From contig NZ_BAABCA010000007.1 in assembly GCF_039538365.1 (NCBI RefSeq), positions 1 to 64,000 on the forward strand: DNA of 64,000 nt. Reading direction: 5' to 3'. This DNA is from Postechiella marina. Lineage in GTDB: Bacteria; Bacteroidota; Bacteroidia; Flavobacteriales; Flavobacteriaceae. Made by a program: the position numbers and the translations under genes. The notes under the pieces were generated by a model. That model did no database searches and was not told the DNA's origin. It was given only the letters and a program-made list of their open reading frames with translations. How positions within the stretch are numbered: the stretch's first letter is position 1; the number at the start of each line of letters is the position of its first letter. Shown here one piece after another: positions 46,722-55,862 of the stretch.

Positions 46722-49700
46722 TTAAAAATTAACATTTAATCCAAAAGTGAAACTTCTTACAGTTGGACTTGACCCTAATTGTACACCGTAAGTTAAAGGT
46801 CCTTGATAAGTATCGCCTCCTTGATTAGCAGTTAAAACACCTTCAGGGTTATATGATGTATAATCACTTGATGTAAAATACAATAAGTTAGTTGCTGCTG
46901 CATATATTCTAACAGAACTTAGACCAACTTTTTCTGCAATATCACTATTTAAAGTATATCCTATAGTCATATTACGTAAAGCAACATAAGAAGCATCTTG
47001 TATCATAGAATCTGCACCATCTCTGTTTCTAATAACATGTTGACCATTGTGATCTGCAATCCTAGTATTATCATTATTATCTAAATTAGTATCAAAGGTA
47101 GGCTGTAAAGTTCTTCCCCATTGCGAACCATAATAAAGTGGGTCTAGATTATAAACATCTCCGCCTTGTGCACCTTGGAACTGTAAAGACAAATCAAAAT
47201 CTTTATAAGAGAAATTATGAGACATACCCCAATAAAAATCTGGTGAACTTTGTCCTATTTTAACAAGGTCTTCACTATTTATTACTCCATCTTCATTTTG
47301 ATCTACAGCATAACTATATCCGCTCTCTTTGTATGGATATTCTGTAGGATCTGACATATAAACCATTTCAACTTCTCCAGTTGTTTCATACCCCCACATT
47401 TCTCCAATTTCTCCACCAACATAATTTCTAAAAGTTGGACCTCTACCACTTGTACCATATTGATTATCTGGTAATGCTTCTAAGTCTCCTAAATCTGTAA
47501 CTTCTGTCTCTACTGTTGATAAATTTCCGCTAAAACTCCAAGAAAAGTTATCATTTCTAATAGCATTAAAATTCATCTCGAATTCAAATCCTGAGCTTCT
47601 TACGTCACCAGAATTTAAATTAATTGCCGATGTTCCTAAAACTTCTGATACACTTTGTTGAATCAACATATCTTCAGTATCAGATGTATAGTAATCTATT
47701 CCTAATCGTAAACGATTGTTCATTAAACCTAAATCTACACCATAGTTAGTTTCTGTATTGGTTTGCCAAGTTAAATCAGAATTCTCGATATCTGAAGGAA
47801 TTAAATATCCGTTACCATATGCTGTAGTTGCTGGATTTAAAAGACTTAAAGAGTTATATGCTCCCAAGAAAGATGTTGTACCAAGAGACCCTGTACTAAC
47901 TCTTAATTTTAAAAGACTTACAGCTTCTGAATCCCAAAATGCTTCGTTATGTACATTCCATCCAAGAGAAACAGCTGGGAAAGTTTCATAACGTTGATTT
48001 TTACCGAAACGAGAATCACCATCACGTCTTATAGAAGCAGATAATAAATATCTATCATCATACGCATAGTTTACTCTACCAAAAACACTTTCTCTAGCAA
48101 TAGTCTCATCTCTTTCAGACACTGTAATATTAGCAGGATCTAAAAGTGAATAGTTAAGAGGTTCATCACTTGGTAAACTAGTACCAACTAGACCAATTGC
48201 TGTTGTATATAAATTTTGAAACTCAATTCCAACTACCGCAGAAATATCGTGCTTATCATTTAACACTGCAGCATAATTTAAAGTTGTTTCACTCAATACA
48301 GAAGATCTTTTTGTATTTGTTTCATTAAGACGTGTTTGAGAAATTTCTCCACTTCTGTGAGCTTGAGATAATTGATGGGAGTTCGTCTCAGTATCTCTCA
48401 TATCTCCACCTAAAACAGTCTTTATATTCAATCCATCTATAATTTGGTATTGTAAATAAGAACTAATATTAGCAAAATAAGTTTTTTCTGTAGAACTTCT
48501 TTCTAATAGTTTTGCTCCAGGCCCTTGATTACTTGAACCTCCAAAAACACCAGATCTTCCTCCATAATGCCAATCGTGCGCATAATCACCTGGTTCCAAA
48601 GTATATATACTAGAATTAAATTCAGTAGCACTATCTGGAGATCCTGAGGTAATATCACTATCAAAAGAGTCGCCTCCTTGATTCTGCCATTCTTGATCTA
48701 ATTGTTGTACATAAGCAATCGAAGCTTCTGTATGTATAACTGGATGTACACTATAAGCTCTTAAAAGATCTCTCATATCATGAGCTAATAAAGTTCTATC
48801 CGAAGTAAATCCATTGAAACTTACACCTGCTTTAAACTTATCACCTAATTTAGCATCTACATTTAAACGTGCATTAAGTCTTTCGAAATCTTGAGTTCGC
48901 ACAATACCTTCTGTATCTTGATAACCAACAGAAGCAAAATAATTTACATCCTCAGTTCCTCCACTCATACTAAAATTATGACTTTGAGTTGAACCGTTTT
49001 GAAATAGCCAATCTTCTACAGCTACTTGATTAGGAGAGTCTCTGTAAAGAGCATGTCTAAAAGCTAAAGTAGCAGGATCTACTTGTGAAACATCAAAAGT
49101 ACCATTCGCGATATTAGCGTCTGCTATATCAGCCCATTCAGCTGCAGTACCTTTTATATTATCAATATATTTACTTGAAAAACTAGTATAAGCATTATAA
49201 TTAAAGCTAGCTTTACCTTGTTTCCCTTTTTTAGTTGTTACTAAAATAACACCATTTGCACCTCTAGAGCCATAAATAGCTGCAGAAGCTGCATCTTTTA
49301 AAACCTCTAAACTTTCAATATCGTTTGGGTTAACAGTTGCCAAACTACCAGAAATAGGATACCCATCTACAACAATTAACGGACCTGAATCTCCCGAAAG
49401 AGAAGAAGCTGCTCTAATTTGTATTTTAGGATCAGCACCTGGCTCTCCACTTTGGTTTTGTATTAAAACCCCAGCTAATTTTCCAGCTAAAGCATCATCG
49501 ACACGAGTAGCTTGTATGGCAGCAACATCGTCACCTCCTACTTTTGCAACCGCTCCTGTTAAATGCGATTTTTTACGTGTACCATAACCAACAACTACTA
49601 CCTCATCTAATTGCGAGGCATCTTCTACCAAATTAATATTTAACGTTTTTTGATTAGTTATTGTTACAGATTGAGAAACATAACCTATAAATGAAAAATT

Positions 49701-49913
49701 AAGGACATCTCCACTTTTAACTACTATTTGAAATTTTCCATCAAAATCTGTAGCTGCTCCTTTTGAAGTGTTAGCTACAATTACATTAGCTCCAGGAATA
49801 GGCATACCTCCTTGGTCTAATACTGTACCGGATAATTGATATCCGTCTTGTGCAAACAATGATATATTATATATCAACATTAACACTAAAGTAAGTTTCA
49901 TTTTTAAATTCAT
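46722..49913 (-). CDS. susC: SusC-type TonB-dependent outer-membrane transporter
   Basis: 1063 residues: signal peptide (about 1-21), a carboxypeptidase-regulatory-like domain (24-100, GTVLDQGGMPIPGANVIV), a TonB-box region, a plug with VVVGYGTRKKSHLTGAV (106-122) and DDALAGKLAGV, and a 22-strand barrel ending in FTFGLNVNF. The set of SusC features (GANVIV, VVVGYGT, AGVLIQ) is full. It imports the oligosaccharides bound by SusD, powered by TonB. Its promoter carries the putative GntR operator. Confidence 0.96.
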   Translation of the reverse strand: MNLKMKLTLVLMLIYNISLFAQDGYQLSGTVLDQGGMPIPGANVIVANTSKGAATDFDGKFQIVVKSGDVLNFSFIGYVSQSVTITNQKTLNINLVEDASQLDEVVVVGYGTRKKSHLTGAVAKVGGDDVAAIQATRVDDALAGKLAGVLIQNQSGEPGADPKIQIRAASSLSGDSGPLIVVDGYPISGSLATVNPNDIESLEVLKDAASAAIYGSRGANGVILVTTKKGKQGKASFNYNAYTSFSSKYIDNIKGTAAEWADIADANIANGTFDVSQVDPATLAFRHALYRDSPNQVAVEDWLFQNGSTQSHNFSMSGGTEDVNYFASVGYQDTEGIVRTQDFERLNARLNVDAKLGDKFKAGVSFNGFTSDRTLLAHDMRDLLRAYSVHPVIHTEASIAYVQQLDQEWQNQGGDSFDSDITSGSPDSATEFNSSIYTLEPGDYAHDWHYGGRSGVFGGSSNQGPGAKLLERSSTEKTYFANISSYLQYQIIDGLNIKTVLGGDMRDTETNSHQLSQAHRSGEISQTRLNETNTKRSSVLSETTLNYAAVLNDKHDISAVVGIEFQNLYTTAIGLVGTSLPSDEPLNYSLLDPANITVSERDETIARESVFGRVNYAYDDRYLLSASIRRDGDSRFGKNQRYETFPAVSLGWNVHNEAFWDSEAVSLLKLRVSTGSLGTTSFLGAYNSLSLLNPATTAYGNGYLIPSDIENSDLTWQTNTETNYGVDLGLMNNRLRLGIDYYTSDTEDMLIQQSVSEVLGTSAINLNSGDVRSSGFEFEMNFNAIRNDNFSWSFSGNLSTVETEVTDLGDLEALPDNQYGTSGRGPTFRNYVGGEIGEMWGYETTGEVEMVYMSDPTEYPYKESGYSYAVDQNEDGVINSEDLVKIGQSSPDFYWGMSHNFSYKDFDLSLQFQGAQGGDVYNLDPLYYGSQWGRTLQPTFDTNLDNNDNTRIADHNGQHVIRNRDGADSMIQDASYVALRNMTIGYTLNSDIAEKVGLSSVRIYAAATNLLYFTSSDYTSYNPEGVLTANQGGDTYQGPLTYGVQLGSSPTVRSFTFGLNVNF

Positions 49914-49963
49914 TTGTAAATCTTTTTAGTTATTTTTTTGGTTTTCCACTTTGGTTTGACAAA

Positions 49964-49993
49964 CTGGTTTACCAGAGTGGTACGCCAAATATA
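49964..49993 (-). promoter_or_regulatory. susC promoter with GntR-type operators
   Basis: Palindrome CTGGT-TT-ACCAG (49964-49975) is perfect. An imperfect partner TGGT-AC-GCCA (49978-49987) follows it and overlaps the -7 box (TATATTTG on the minus strand, 49986-49993). The PL7 promoter at 57002-57031 has the same layout with the same spacing. The operators lie at the transcription start, as expected of a repressor site. Confidence 0.78.
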
Positions 49994-50210
49994 TGTTATT
50001 TTTTTGTTAATTAATACATATTTGTCAATTAATTGATCAAATATTTTTAAAACTGCATTATTACTGGCCTAAACTTATTTTATATGGAGTAATTTTAACA
50101 AAATATTTAAGGATTTGATTTTACCATGTTAATTTATTTCGAAATCTATACTGTATAAAAATCATTATAAATTAAGACTAAAAACACCTAACATTTACTG
50201 TATAAATGCA
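49994..50210. other. Intergenic stretch between susC and the PL6 terminator
   Basis: About 217 AT-rich bases that separate the PL6 terminator (50211-50252) from the susC promoter. I see no ORF or RNA. Two minus-strand operons meet here, so the PL6 operon ends before susC begins. Confidence 0.5.
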
Positions 50211-50252
50211 AAACACCCTAATCAAATAGAAATCTATTTAATTAGGGTGTTT
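50211..50252 (-). terminator. Terminator of the PL6 operon
   Basis: 19-base arms (core ACACCCTAAT, 50211-50229 and 50234-50252) around an AAAT loop, with one G-U on the minus strand and a T-rich end. It lies 42 bases after the extended TAA at 50294, and 126 after the present stop. Confidence 0.9.
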
Positions 50253-50293
50253 AAAACTTAATCTACTATAATTTAAACTATTATAGTAGTAAA

Positions 50294-50377
50294 TTATTTA
50301 GTTACTTTAATTACTCCTAAATCTAATCCGTCTGTTCCTTTTTTCTTTAATGGTGATTTTTCTGAAAGCTCAAAACT
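50294..50377 (-). pseudogene. 3' remnant of the PL6 frame beyond an in-frame TGA
   Basis: Directly after the PL6 stop (TGA, 50378-50380) the same frame continues for 27 sense codons, starting SFELSEKSPLKKKGTDG and ending LDLGVIKVTK, before TAA at 50294-50296. F-E-L-S-x-x-S-P-L-x-x-x-G-x-D-G-x-D-x-G is the typical closing block of right-handed beta-helix lyases. A single TGG-to-TGA change (W to stop) would create it. It could equally be a sequencing error. Confidence 0.7.
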
Positions 50378-52639
50378 TCATGCATTAAATTCTGGTTTTA
50401 AGTTATAAAGTTTATCAATGTTATATTTTTGATCTCCAGTAACTATCACCTCATCAGATTTATAATAATTATTATTCACCACATTCACAATAGGTTCCCC
50501 AACAACCAAATGCATATTTAAACCTTTTGTATTATTGAAATTGTTATTCTGAATGTCGTTAACCTGAACACCATATAAAGATATAGCTGCATTATATTTA
50601 TTCTTTTTACCAAAACCTACATTATTAAATGTATTGTGATCGACTTCTAGAAATGGGCCGAATGTACTTTCGTCTTTTCCACCTCTATATAATCTTAAAG
50701 CAGCACCTTGTAAATCGGTTACCGTGTTGTTTTTCATGATGAGATACTCAACGTTATAAGCTCCAATATCATCAGTTTCTTTATCTAATGCCGTGATATG
50801 ACCAGAAATGTTTTTGAAAGTTGAATTTTGAATACTTATCGTATCTGCAAAGGTTCCTTTTGAAACTCTTAAGACATCGAATGAATGATTAACCACCATA
50901 TCCTTGAACTCGCAATTATCTATGAATAATTTATAATTATCAATCATTGAGTTTTTACTTGTGCTAATTACTGAATTACCAGCGTAATCTGGAGATTTTG
51001 TACCATCGAAACTCACATTTTCAAGTGATAAGCTTCCTCCGTTTTGAATTTCGAAAGCCATCATACGTTCAAACAAAACGGTTGCTTTTTTAGCGCCAAC
51101 AGTTTTAAACGTAAGCGGATGATTAATTTTTACAGCCTTTGTTATTAAATATGTTCCATCGTCTTCTAATTCTATAATATCACCAGCTTCAGAAGTTTTT
51201 ACAATTTCATATAAGGTATTAATACCTGGCTCTACCTTAATCGTTTTCCCAGTATTTAATGCTACGCTATTATCTGCTTTTGAATACCAAGATGTTCCTG
51301 TATTAGCTTTGGTTGCAATTTTTGGACTGATTGAAATTTCATTTTTAATTTTATCAGACTTCGGTATTAAAAAGCCTTGGTCATTTTTCACCAAAGTAAT
51401 AGCTGCATTTTCAAAACCGCTTTTAATTGCGGATACTCCATTTTCTCCAAGAAGATTATCCTTAAAAGTTATACCGCTAATATCATCATACACGGTAAAC
51501 GTATCATTTTTATTTTCGTTATAAAAAATGTTTCCTGAAATTTCTGAAGTTCGTGGTGCTTGACTGCGTTCTGAATCACTACCCGCACAAAGTTGAATAT
51601 GATCGCAGTTAATAAATGTATTGTTTTCTAATTTAGAATCGATAACCGGCACATAACGGTTTGGTGGCGAATTTGGCACACCATTCATCATTACAAAAGC
51701 ACCTCTAAATCGATAACCAGTTAAACCAATATGATAATTATTAATTACCGTTTGCGTTTCGTTTATAATACGCACACCACCTGTACTCGGTTTTCCGTTA
51801 CCAATAAAAACATTACCATCTACCATGGTTTCGTTTCCATGACGCATGGTTAAGGTTCCTGTACATTCGTAAAACGTGTTGTATTTAAATGTGTTTTGAC
51901 AGGCTTTGTTTGAAATAATTTCGTGCTCGCCATTTGTTCTATCAAAATAATTGGACTCTACTAAAGTGTTTGAGTTTTCTAAGGCATGATGACTTGTACC
52001 AATCCTTAATGTTTCGCCACCGTTATTACCGTAAGTTGGTCTTGGACCAAAATAATTATGATCGATGCTGTGGTTGTTTTTTCGGCTGCCTTCAGTATCT
52101 AAACCAACAATCATGGTAACACCTAAATTCTTTTTACCAGCAATATGGTTATGATCGATGCGGTTGTTCTGCCCGTAGATGGTTACCCAATAATCTTGAA
52201 CTTGACGTTCTGGATTGTTATAATTATCAATAACACATTCGGTTAAACGACAGTTATTAGCCATTTCTTCTCTATTTTTTCTGAATGAAATAACAGCGTT
52301 GGTTGGCGTATATCCGTTTTTAAAAACTAAACCTTCAACAATTAAATGTTCTCCAGCCAATTGTAAGTTAGAGTTACCTTCTAAAGTTACTTTCCCTTTT
52401 TCTTCAACGGTTAATGTAATAGGCTCTTCTTCGGTTCCTTTTCCTTCAAAAACAAGTTCCGCATTGTTCCAAACACCATTAGCTAATGTAATAACATCAC
52501 CAGGGTTTGCATGTTTTACAGCATCGTTAAATTCTATAACATCTTTTACCAACAATCCGTTTGATACTTCTTCTTTACAAGAGAAAGTTAAAGCAAAAAT
52601 CATGCATGCTACGATATGAAATTTTAATCTATTTTTCAT
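50378..52639 (-). CDS. PL6-family alginate lyase, lipoprotein
   Basis: 753 residues, lipobox FSC21. A right-handed beta-helix of the PL6 (chondroitinase B / alginate lyase) type. The catalytic pair K245 (SNKACQN) and R266 (TMRHGN) are 21 residues apart, as in known PL6 enzymes. GETLRIGTSHH and DHNHIAG mark the helix coils. The second half (about 460-753) looks like a further helix domain, as in two-domain PL6 lyases that release monomers. It cleaves alginate by beta-elimination at the cell surface or in the periplasm. The stop at 50378 is probably premature. It is the last gene of the PL7-kinase/dehydrogenase-Nramp-PL6 operon, 12 bases after the transporter. Confidence 0.93.
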   Translation of the reverse strand: MKNRLKFHIVACMIFALTFSCKEEVSNGLLVKDVIEFNDAVKHANPGDVITLANGVWNNAELVFEGKGTEEEPITLTVEEKGKVTLEGNSNLQLAGEHLIVEGLVFKNGYTPTNAVISFRKNREEMANNCRLTECVIDNYNNPERQVQDYWVTIYGQNNRIDHNHIAGKKNLGVTMIVGLDTEGSRKNNHSIDHNYFGPRPTYGNNGGETLRIGTSHHALENSNTLVESNYFDRTNGEHEIISNKACQNTFKYNTFYECTGTLTMRHGNETMVDGNVFIGNGKPSTGGVRIINETQTVINNYHIGLTGYRFRGAFVMMNGVPNSPPNRYVPVIDSKLENNTFINCDHIQLCAGSDSERSQAPRTSEISGNIFYNENKNDTFTVYDDISGITFKDNLLGENGVSAIKSGFENAAITLVKNDQGFLIPKSDKIKNEISISPKIATKANTGTSWYSKADNSVALNTGKTIKVEPGINTLYEIVKTSEAGDIIELEDDGTYLITKAVKINHPLTFKTVGAKKATVLFERMMAFEIQNGGSLSLENVSFDGTKSPDYAGNSVISTSKNSMIDNYKLFIDNCEFKDMVVNHSFDVLRVSKGTFADTISIQNSTFKNISGHITALDKETDDIGAYNVEYLIMKNNTVTDLQGAALRLYRGGKDESTFGPFLEVDHNTFNNVGFGKKNKYNAAISLYGVQVNDIQNNNFNNTKGLNMHLVVGEPIVNVVNNNYYKSDEVIVTGDQKYNIDKLYNLKPEFNA

Positions 52640-52651
52640 TTAAATAATTTT

Positions 52652-53929
52652 TTAAAAATATTTAGTCATTATTCCAATTACACCTGTGTAAGACACTACA
52701 CAAGAGAAAAACAAGGCTGCATATAATCCTATATTAACCCCTAAACTTGTTTTATAGCCTTTCATTACCTTTTTGTTATTTACTAATAAAATAATTCCTA
52801 AAACAACTAGCGGTAAAATGAATACATTAAAAACTTGAGACAGGATTTGAATTTCTATAGGATTCCCTCCAAAAGCAGGACCAATTAAAGCCACTAAACA
52901 TGCTATAAATGTTATAATTCTGAATTGTTTTGAATTGGTATCTAACTCTCCCGATTGATAATCGGCCACTAATAAAGGTGCTATTAATAAACATGGAAAA
53001 ATAGAAGACAAACCTGCACTTAAAGCCCCGAAAAAGAAAATAGTTACCGCCCATTTACCAGCAACAGGCTCTAAAGTATTTGCCATATCTAATACTTGAG
53101 TTACCACTTTACCATCGTAAAACAAAGCACCTGCAGCAACCGCCATTATAGTCCCGCTAATAACAAAAATTAAAATGGCTGCGGTAATTGAATCTTTTTT
53201 CTGTCTGTCTAAATCTTTAATGGTCCACCCTTTTCCTTTTACAAATAAAGGACGGGATAAAAACGTTGCTGCTGCCATAGTTGTACCTACAAATGCTGCT
53301 ACTAACATTTTACCGTCTGGAACATCGGGAATAGATGGTATTAAACCTTGAACAACATCCATGGGTAATGGCTGCACTAAACATAGCGACAGGATAAATG
53401 AAAGCCCCATTAAGGATACAAAAATCACTAATATCTTTTCGAAAAACGTATACTTACCAACTAGCATTAGCAAGTAAAAAACGATTATAATTATTATGGC
53501 TGTAATTAGAACAACCTCGTATTTTAAATCGCCCAAACCATCAAAATTAACTGCGAGTATTTCATAGATAATATTAGAAGATATACCTAAAATCCCCATC
53601 AGGGAATTCCATTGTCCAAAAGTGATACCGACTATAATTAAGATAGCCAAAGCCTTACCGTATTTTAGGTGTTTTTTAAACCCAAAAAGTGCTGTTTCGC
53701 CTGTAATTAAACCATAGTTTCCATAGACAAACATTAAGACGCCTGAGAATAGGCAACTTAATAATAACACCCATAATAATTGCATGTTGAATTTACTACC
53801 AGCAACAATCATAGATGTTACACTACCTGTACCAATAGTATAACCAATTGCAAAAATACCGGGTCCGAAACCCAATACAATCGCTATGATTTTTTGGAGT
53901 AAGGATTTCTTCTCTTTTGATTCTGCCAT
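52652..53929 (-). CDS. Nramp-fold transporter lacking metal motifs
   Basis: 425 residues, 11 predicted helices, of Nramp type. Metal-transporting Nramps have DPGN in helix 1 and MPH in helix 6. Here the same places read TIGTGSVTSM (31-40, after GPG at 22-24) and FVGTTMAAATFLSRPLF (about 213-229). Both metal motifs are therefore absent, although the fold looks intact. The B. subtilis homologue YcsG, in the kip operon, shows that members occur beside organic-acid catabolism. Its position between gntK-gnd and PL6 suggests a uronate or sugar-acid substrate. Confidence 0.85.
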   Translation of the reverse strand: MAESKEKKSLLQKIIAIVLGFGPGIFAIGYTIGTGSVTSMIVAGSKFNMQLLWVLLLSCLFSGVLMFVYGNYGLITGETALFGFKKHLKYGKALAILIIVGITFGQWNSLMGILGISSNIIYEILAVNFDGLGDLKYEVVLITAIIIIIVFYLLMLVGKYTFFEKILVIFVSLMGLSFILSLCLVQPLPMDVVQGLIPSIPDVPDGKMLVAAFVGTTMAAATFLSRPLFVKGKGWTIKDLDRQKKDSITAAILIFVISGTIMAVAAGALFYDGKVVTQVLDMANTLEPVAGKWAVTIFFFGALSAGLSSIFPCLLIAPLLVADYQSGELDTNSKQFRIITFIACLVALIGPAFGGNPIEIQILSQVFNVFILPLVVLGIILLVNNKKVMKGYKTSLGVNIGLYAALFFSCVVSYTGVIGIMTKYF

Positions 53930-53973
53930 AGGTTGAATTATTTAGTTTAGTTAGTTTTTAAATTTTAAGATGA

Positions 53974-55851
53974 TTACCAGTTTGTGTGGTGAAATTTACC
54001 AGTAGCATCGTCGGTGCGTTGATACGTATGTGCGCCAAAATAATCGCGCTGTCCTTGAATTATATTTGCAGATGAATTTGCTGTTGTATAATTATTTAAA
54101 AAATTAACAGACTCGCTTAAACAAGGCACTGTTAGTTCTTTTACAATACACTCTGCCACAACTTTATTTACAGATGGTTTTAAGGCTTTTACTTTATCTA
54201 TGATAAGTTGGTGTTTTAAAATATTATCGTCTGTCTTTAAAACATCAATGAGTTCTACCATAAAATCTGATTTTATGATACAACCATTTGTCCAAATTCT
54301 TGCAATCTCGCTTAAATTTAAACTCCAATTATAAGCTTTACCAGCTTCAGAAATTAATTTAATACCTTGATAATGGTTTATAATTCTTGCAAATTGATAC
54401 GCCTCTAAAACATCGTTATTCTCTAGGTTTAAAGCTGATGGCGTTATATTAAAGTTCTCTCTTGCTTGCAATCTTTCTTCTTTATAAAACGACGTATAAC
54501 GTGCAAACAAAGCAGATGCAATTAGTGTACTTGGAGCACCTAATTGCGCTGTGGCAATTGTGGTCCAGTTCCCTGTTCCTTTATTTCCAGCTTTATCTAC
54601 AATTTTATTAATTAGCCAATCTTCGCCATCTTTCTTTCTTAAAATTTCTATTGTAATTCCTAATAAATAGCTATCTGCTTTAGGTTTCCAAGATTCTAGA
54701 ATATCGGCAATGTCGTCTGGGTTTTTCCCTATAAGTTTAAAAATGGTATAAACCTCGGCTAGCAATTGCATTTCGACATACTCAATACCGTTGTGAACCA
54801 TTTTTACAAAATGCCCACTCCCCTCTTCACCTATATAAGTACAACACGGTAAATTATTGGCATCTTTGGCCGATATACTTTCTAAGTAAGGCTTCACTAA
54901 ATCGTAAATCTCCTTATTTCCACCAGGCATTATTGAAGGTCCTTTAAGCGCTCCTTGCTCGCCTCCAGAAACACCAACACCTATAAAGTGAATGTTTTTA
55001 GACTGTAAGTAATCGTAACGTTCTTTAGTTTTTAAGTAATTAGAATTTCCGCCATCAATTAACACATCGCCATCAGATAAAAACGGAATTAAATCATCAA
55101 TAACCATATCTGTAATTTTACCTGCATTAACCATAAGCATGATTCTTCTTGGTGTTTGCAAAGAGTTTACAAAAGCTTCGATATCTGAAAATGGTTGAGC
55201 CAATTCTAGCTCTTTATGTGCCTTTTTAAAATTAACCGCTACATCGACCTCAAGATCGTCAACATGTCTATTAAACATAGAAATTCTGAATCCGTTGTTT
55301 GCTAAGTTTCTGCAAAGGCTTTTTCCCATAACCCCTAAACCAAATAATCCAAATTCTGAAGTATTCATTAATTCGTTTTTTATTTTTTTAATAATCTGTT
55401 TTGGTGTTAAGCTAATATCTACTGTTATGGCTTCCTTTGGAGTTTCTAAAATATCGAACTGCGATTTTAGTAATTCCGGAGGCATAAAATGATCTGCTCT
55501 ACTATTTAATCTTTCGTAAATCTGATTGAAGCTACCTGCTAAATGTACCCATTTCGTTTGCGTTTGAATGCCTTCGCTTAAAATAGTTCTATACTTCTGT
55601 TTAAGTGCAGAACATACAATAACACAGCTGTTAGTTTTTAGTTCCTTTTTAGCTAAATCATTTAACGTTTCTAGCCAACCTTGTCTGTCATCATCATTTA
55701 AAGGTTTACCAAGCGACATTTTTTTAATATTACTTTCTGGATGAAAATCGTCGCCATCAAAAAAAGGCATCCCTAAAGTTTCTGCTAATAATTTTCCAAT
55801 GGTACTTTTACCACAACCCGAAACGCCAATAATAAATATTACTTTGTTCAA
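53974..55851 (-). CDS. Fusion of gluconokinase and 6-phosphogluconate dehydrogenase
   Basis: 625 residues in two parts. Residues 1-160 are a gluconate kinase with P-loop GVSGCGKST (9-17), FDGDDFHP and ALKQKYRTIL. From M162 a complete decarboxylating 6-phosphogluconate dehydrogenase follows: GLFGLGVMG (168-176), GVSGGEQGALKGPSIMPGG, KMVHNGIEYVEMQ and the closing QRDYFGAHTYQRTD. The parts have no real linker and MNTSEFG at 162 could be the ancestral or a second start. Together they would turn gluconate into ribulose-5-phosphate. In an alginate locus the kinase might act on KDG or another sugar acid instead. Confidence 0.92.
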   Translation of the reverse strand: MNKVIFIIGVSGCGKSTIGKLLAETLGMPFFDGDDFHPESNIKKMSLGKPLNDDDRQGWLETLNDLAKKELKTNSCVIVCSALKQKYRTILSEGIQTQTKWVHLAGSFNQIYERLNSRADHFMPPELLKSQFDILETPKEAITVDISLTPKQIIKKIKNELMNTSEFGLFGLGVMGKSLCRNLANNGFRISMFNRHVDDLEVDVAVNFKKAHKELELAQPFSDIEAFVNSLQTPRRIMLMVNAGKITDMVIDDLIPFLSDGDVLIDGGNSNYLKTKERYDYLQSKNIHFIGVGVSGGEQGALKGPSIMPGGNKEIYDLVKPYLESISAKDANNLPCCTYIGEEGSGHFVKMVHNGIEYVEMQLLAEVYTIFKLIGKNPDDIADILESWKPKADSYLLGITIEILRKKDGEDWLINKIVDKAGNKGTGNWTTIATAQLGAPSTLIASALFARYTSFYKEERLQARENFNITPSALNLENNDVLEAYQFARIINHYQGIKLISEAGKAYNWSLNLSEIARIWTNGCIIKSDFMVELIDVLKTDDNILKHQLIIDKVKALKPSVNKVVAECIVKELTVPCLSESVNFLNNYTTANSSANIIQGQRDYFGAHTYQRTDDATGKFHHTNW

Positions 55852-55862
55852 TATTTCTGGTT

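Noticed and set aside
50378..50380. Readthrough or selenocysteine at the in-frame TGA of PL6
   Set aside because: No selenocysteine hairpin is visible and lyases of this family do not use it. A nonsense change or a base error is simpler.
52652..53929. Plain divalent-metal transporter call for the Nramp-like protein
   Set aside because: Both metal-site motifs are missing, so naming it a metal transporter would overstate the evidence.
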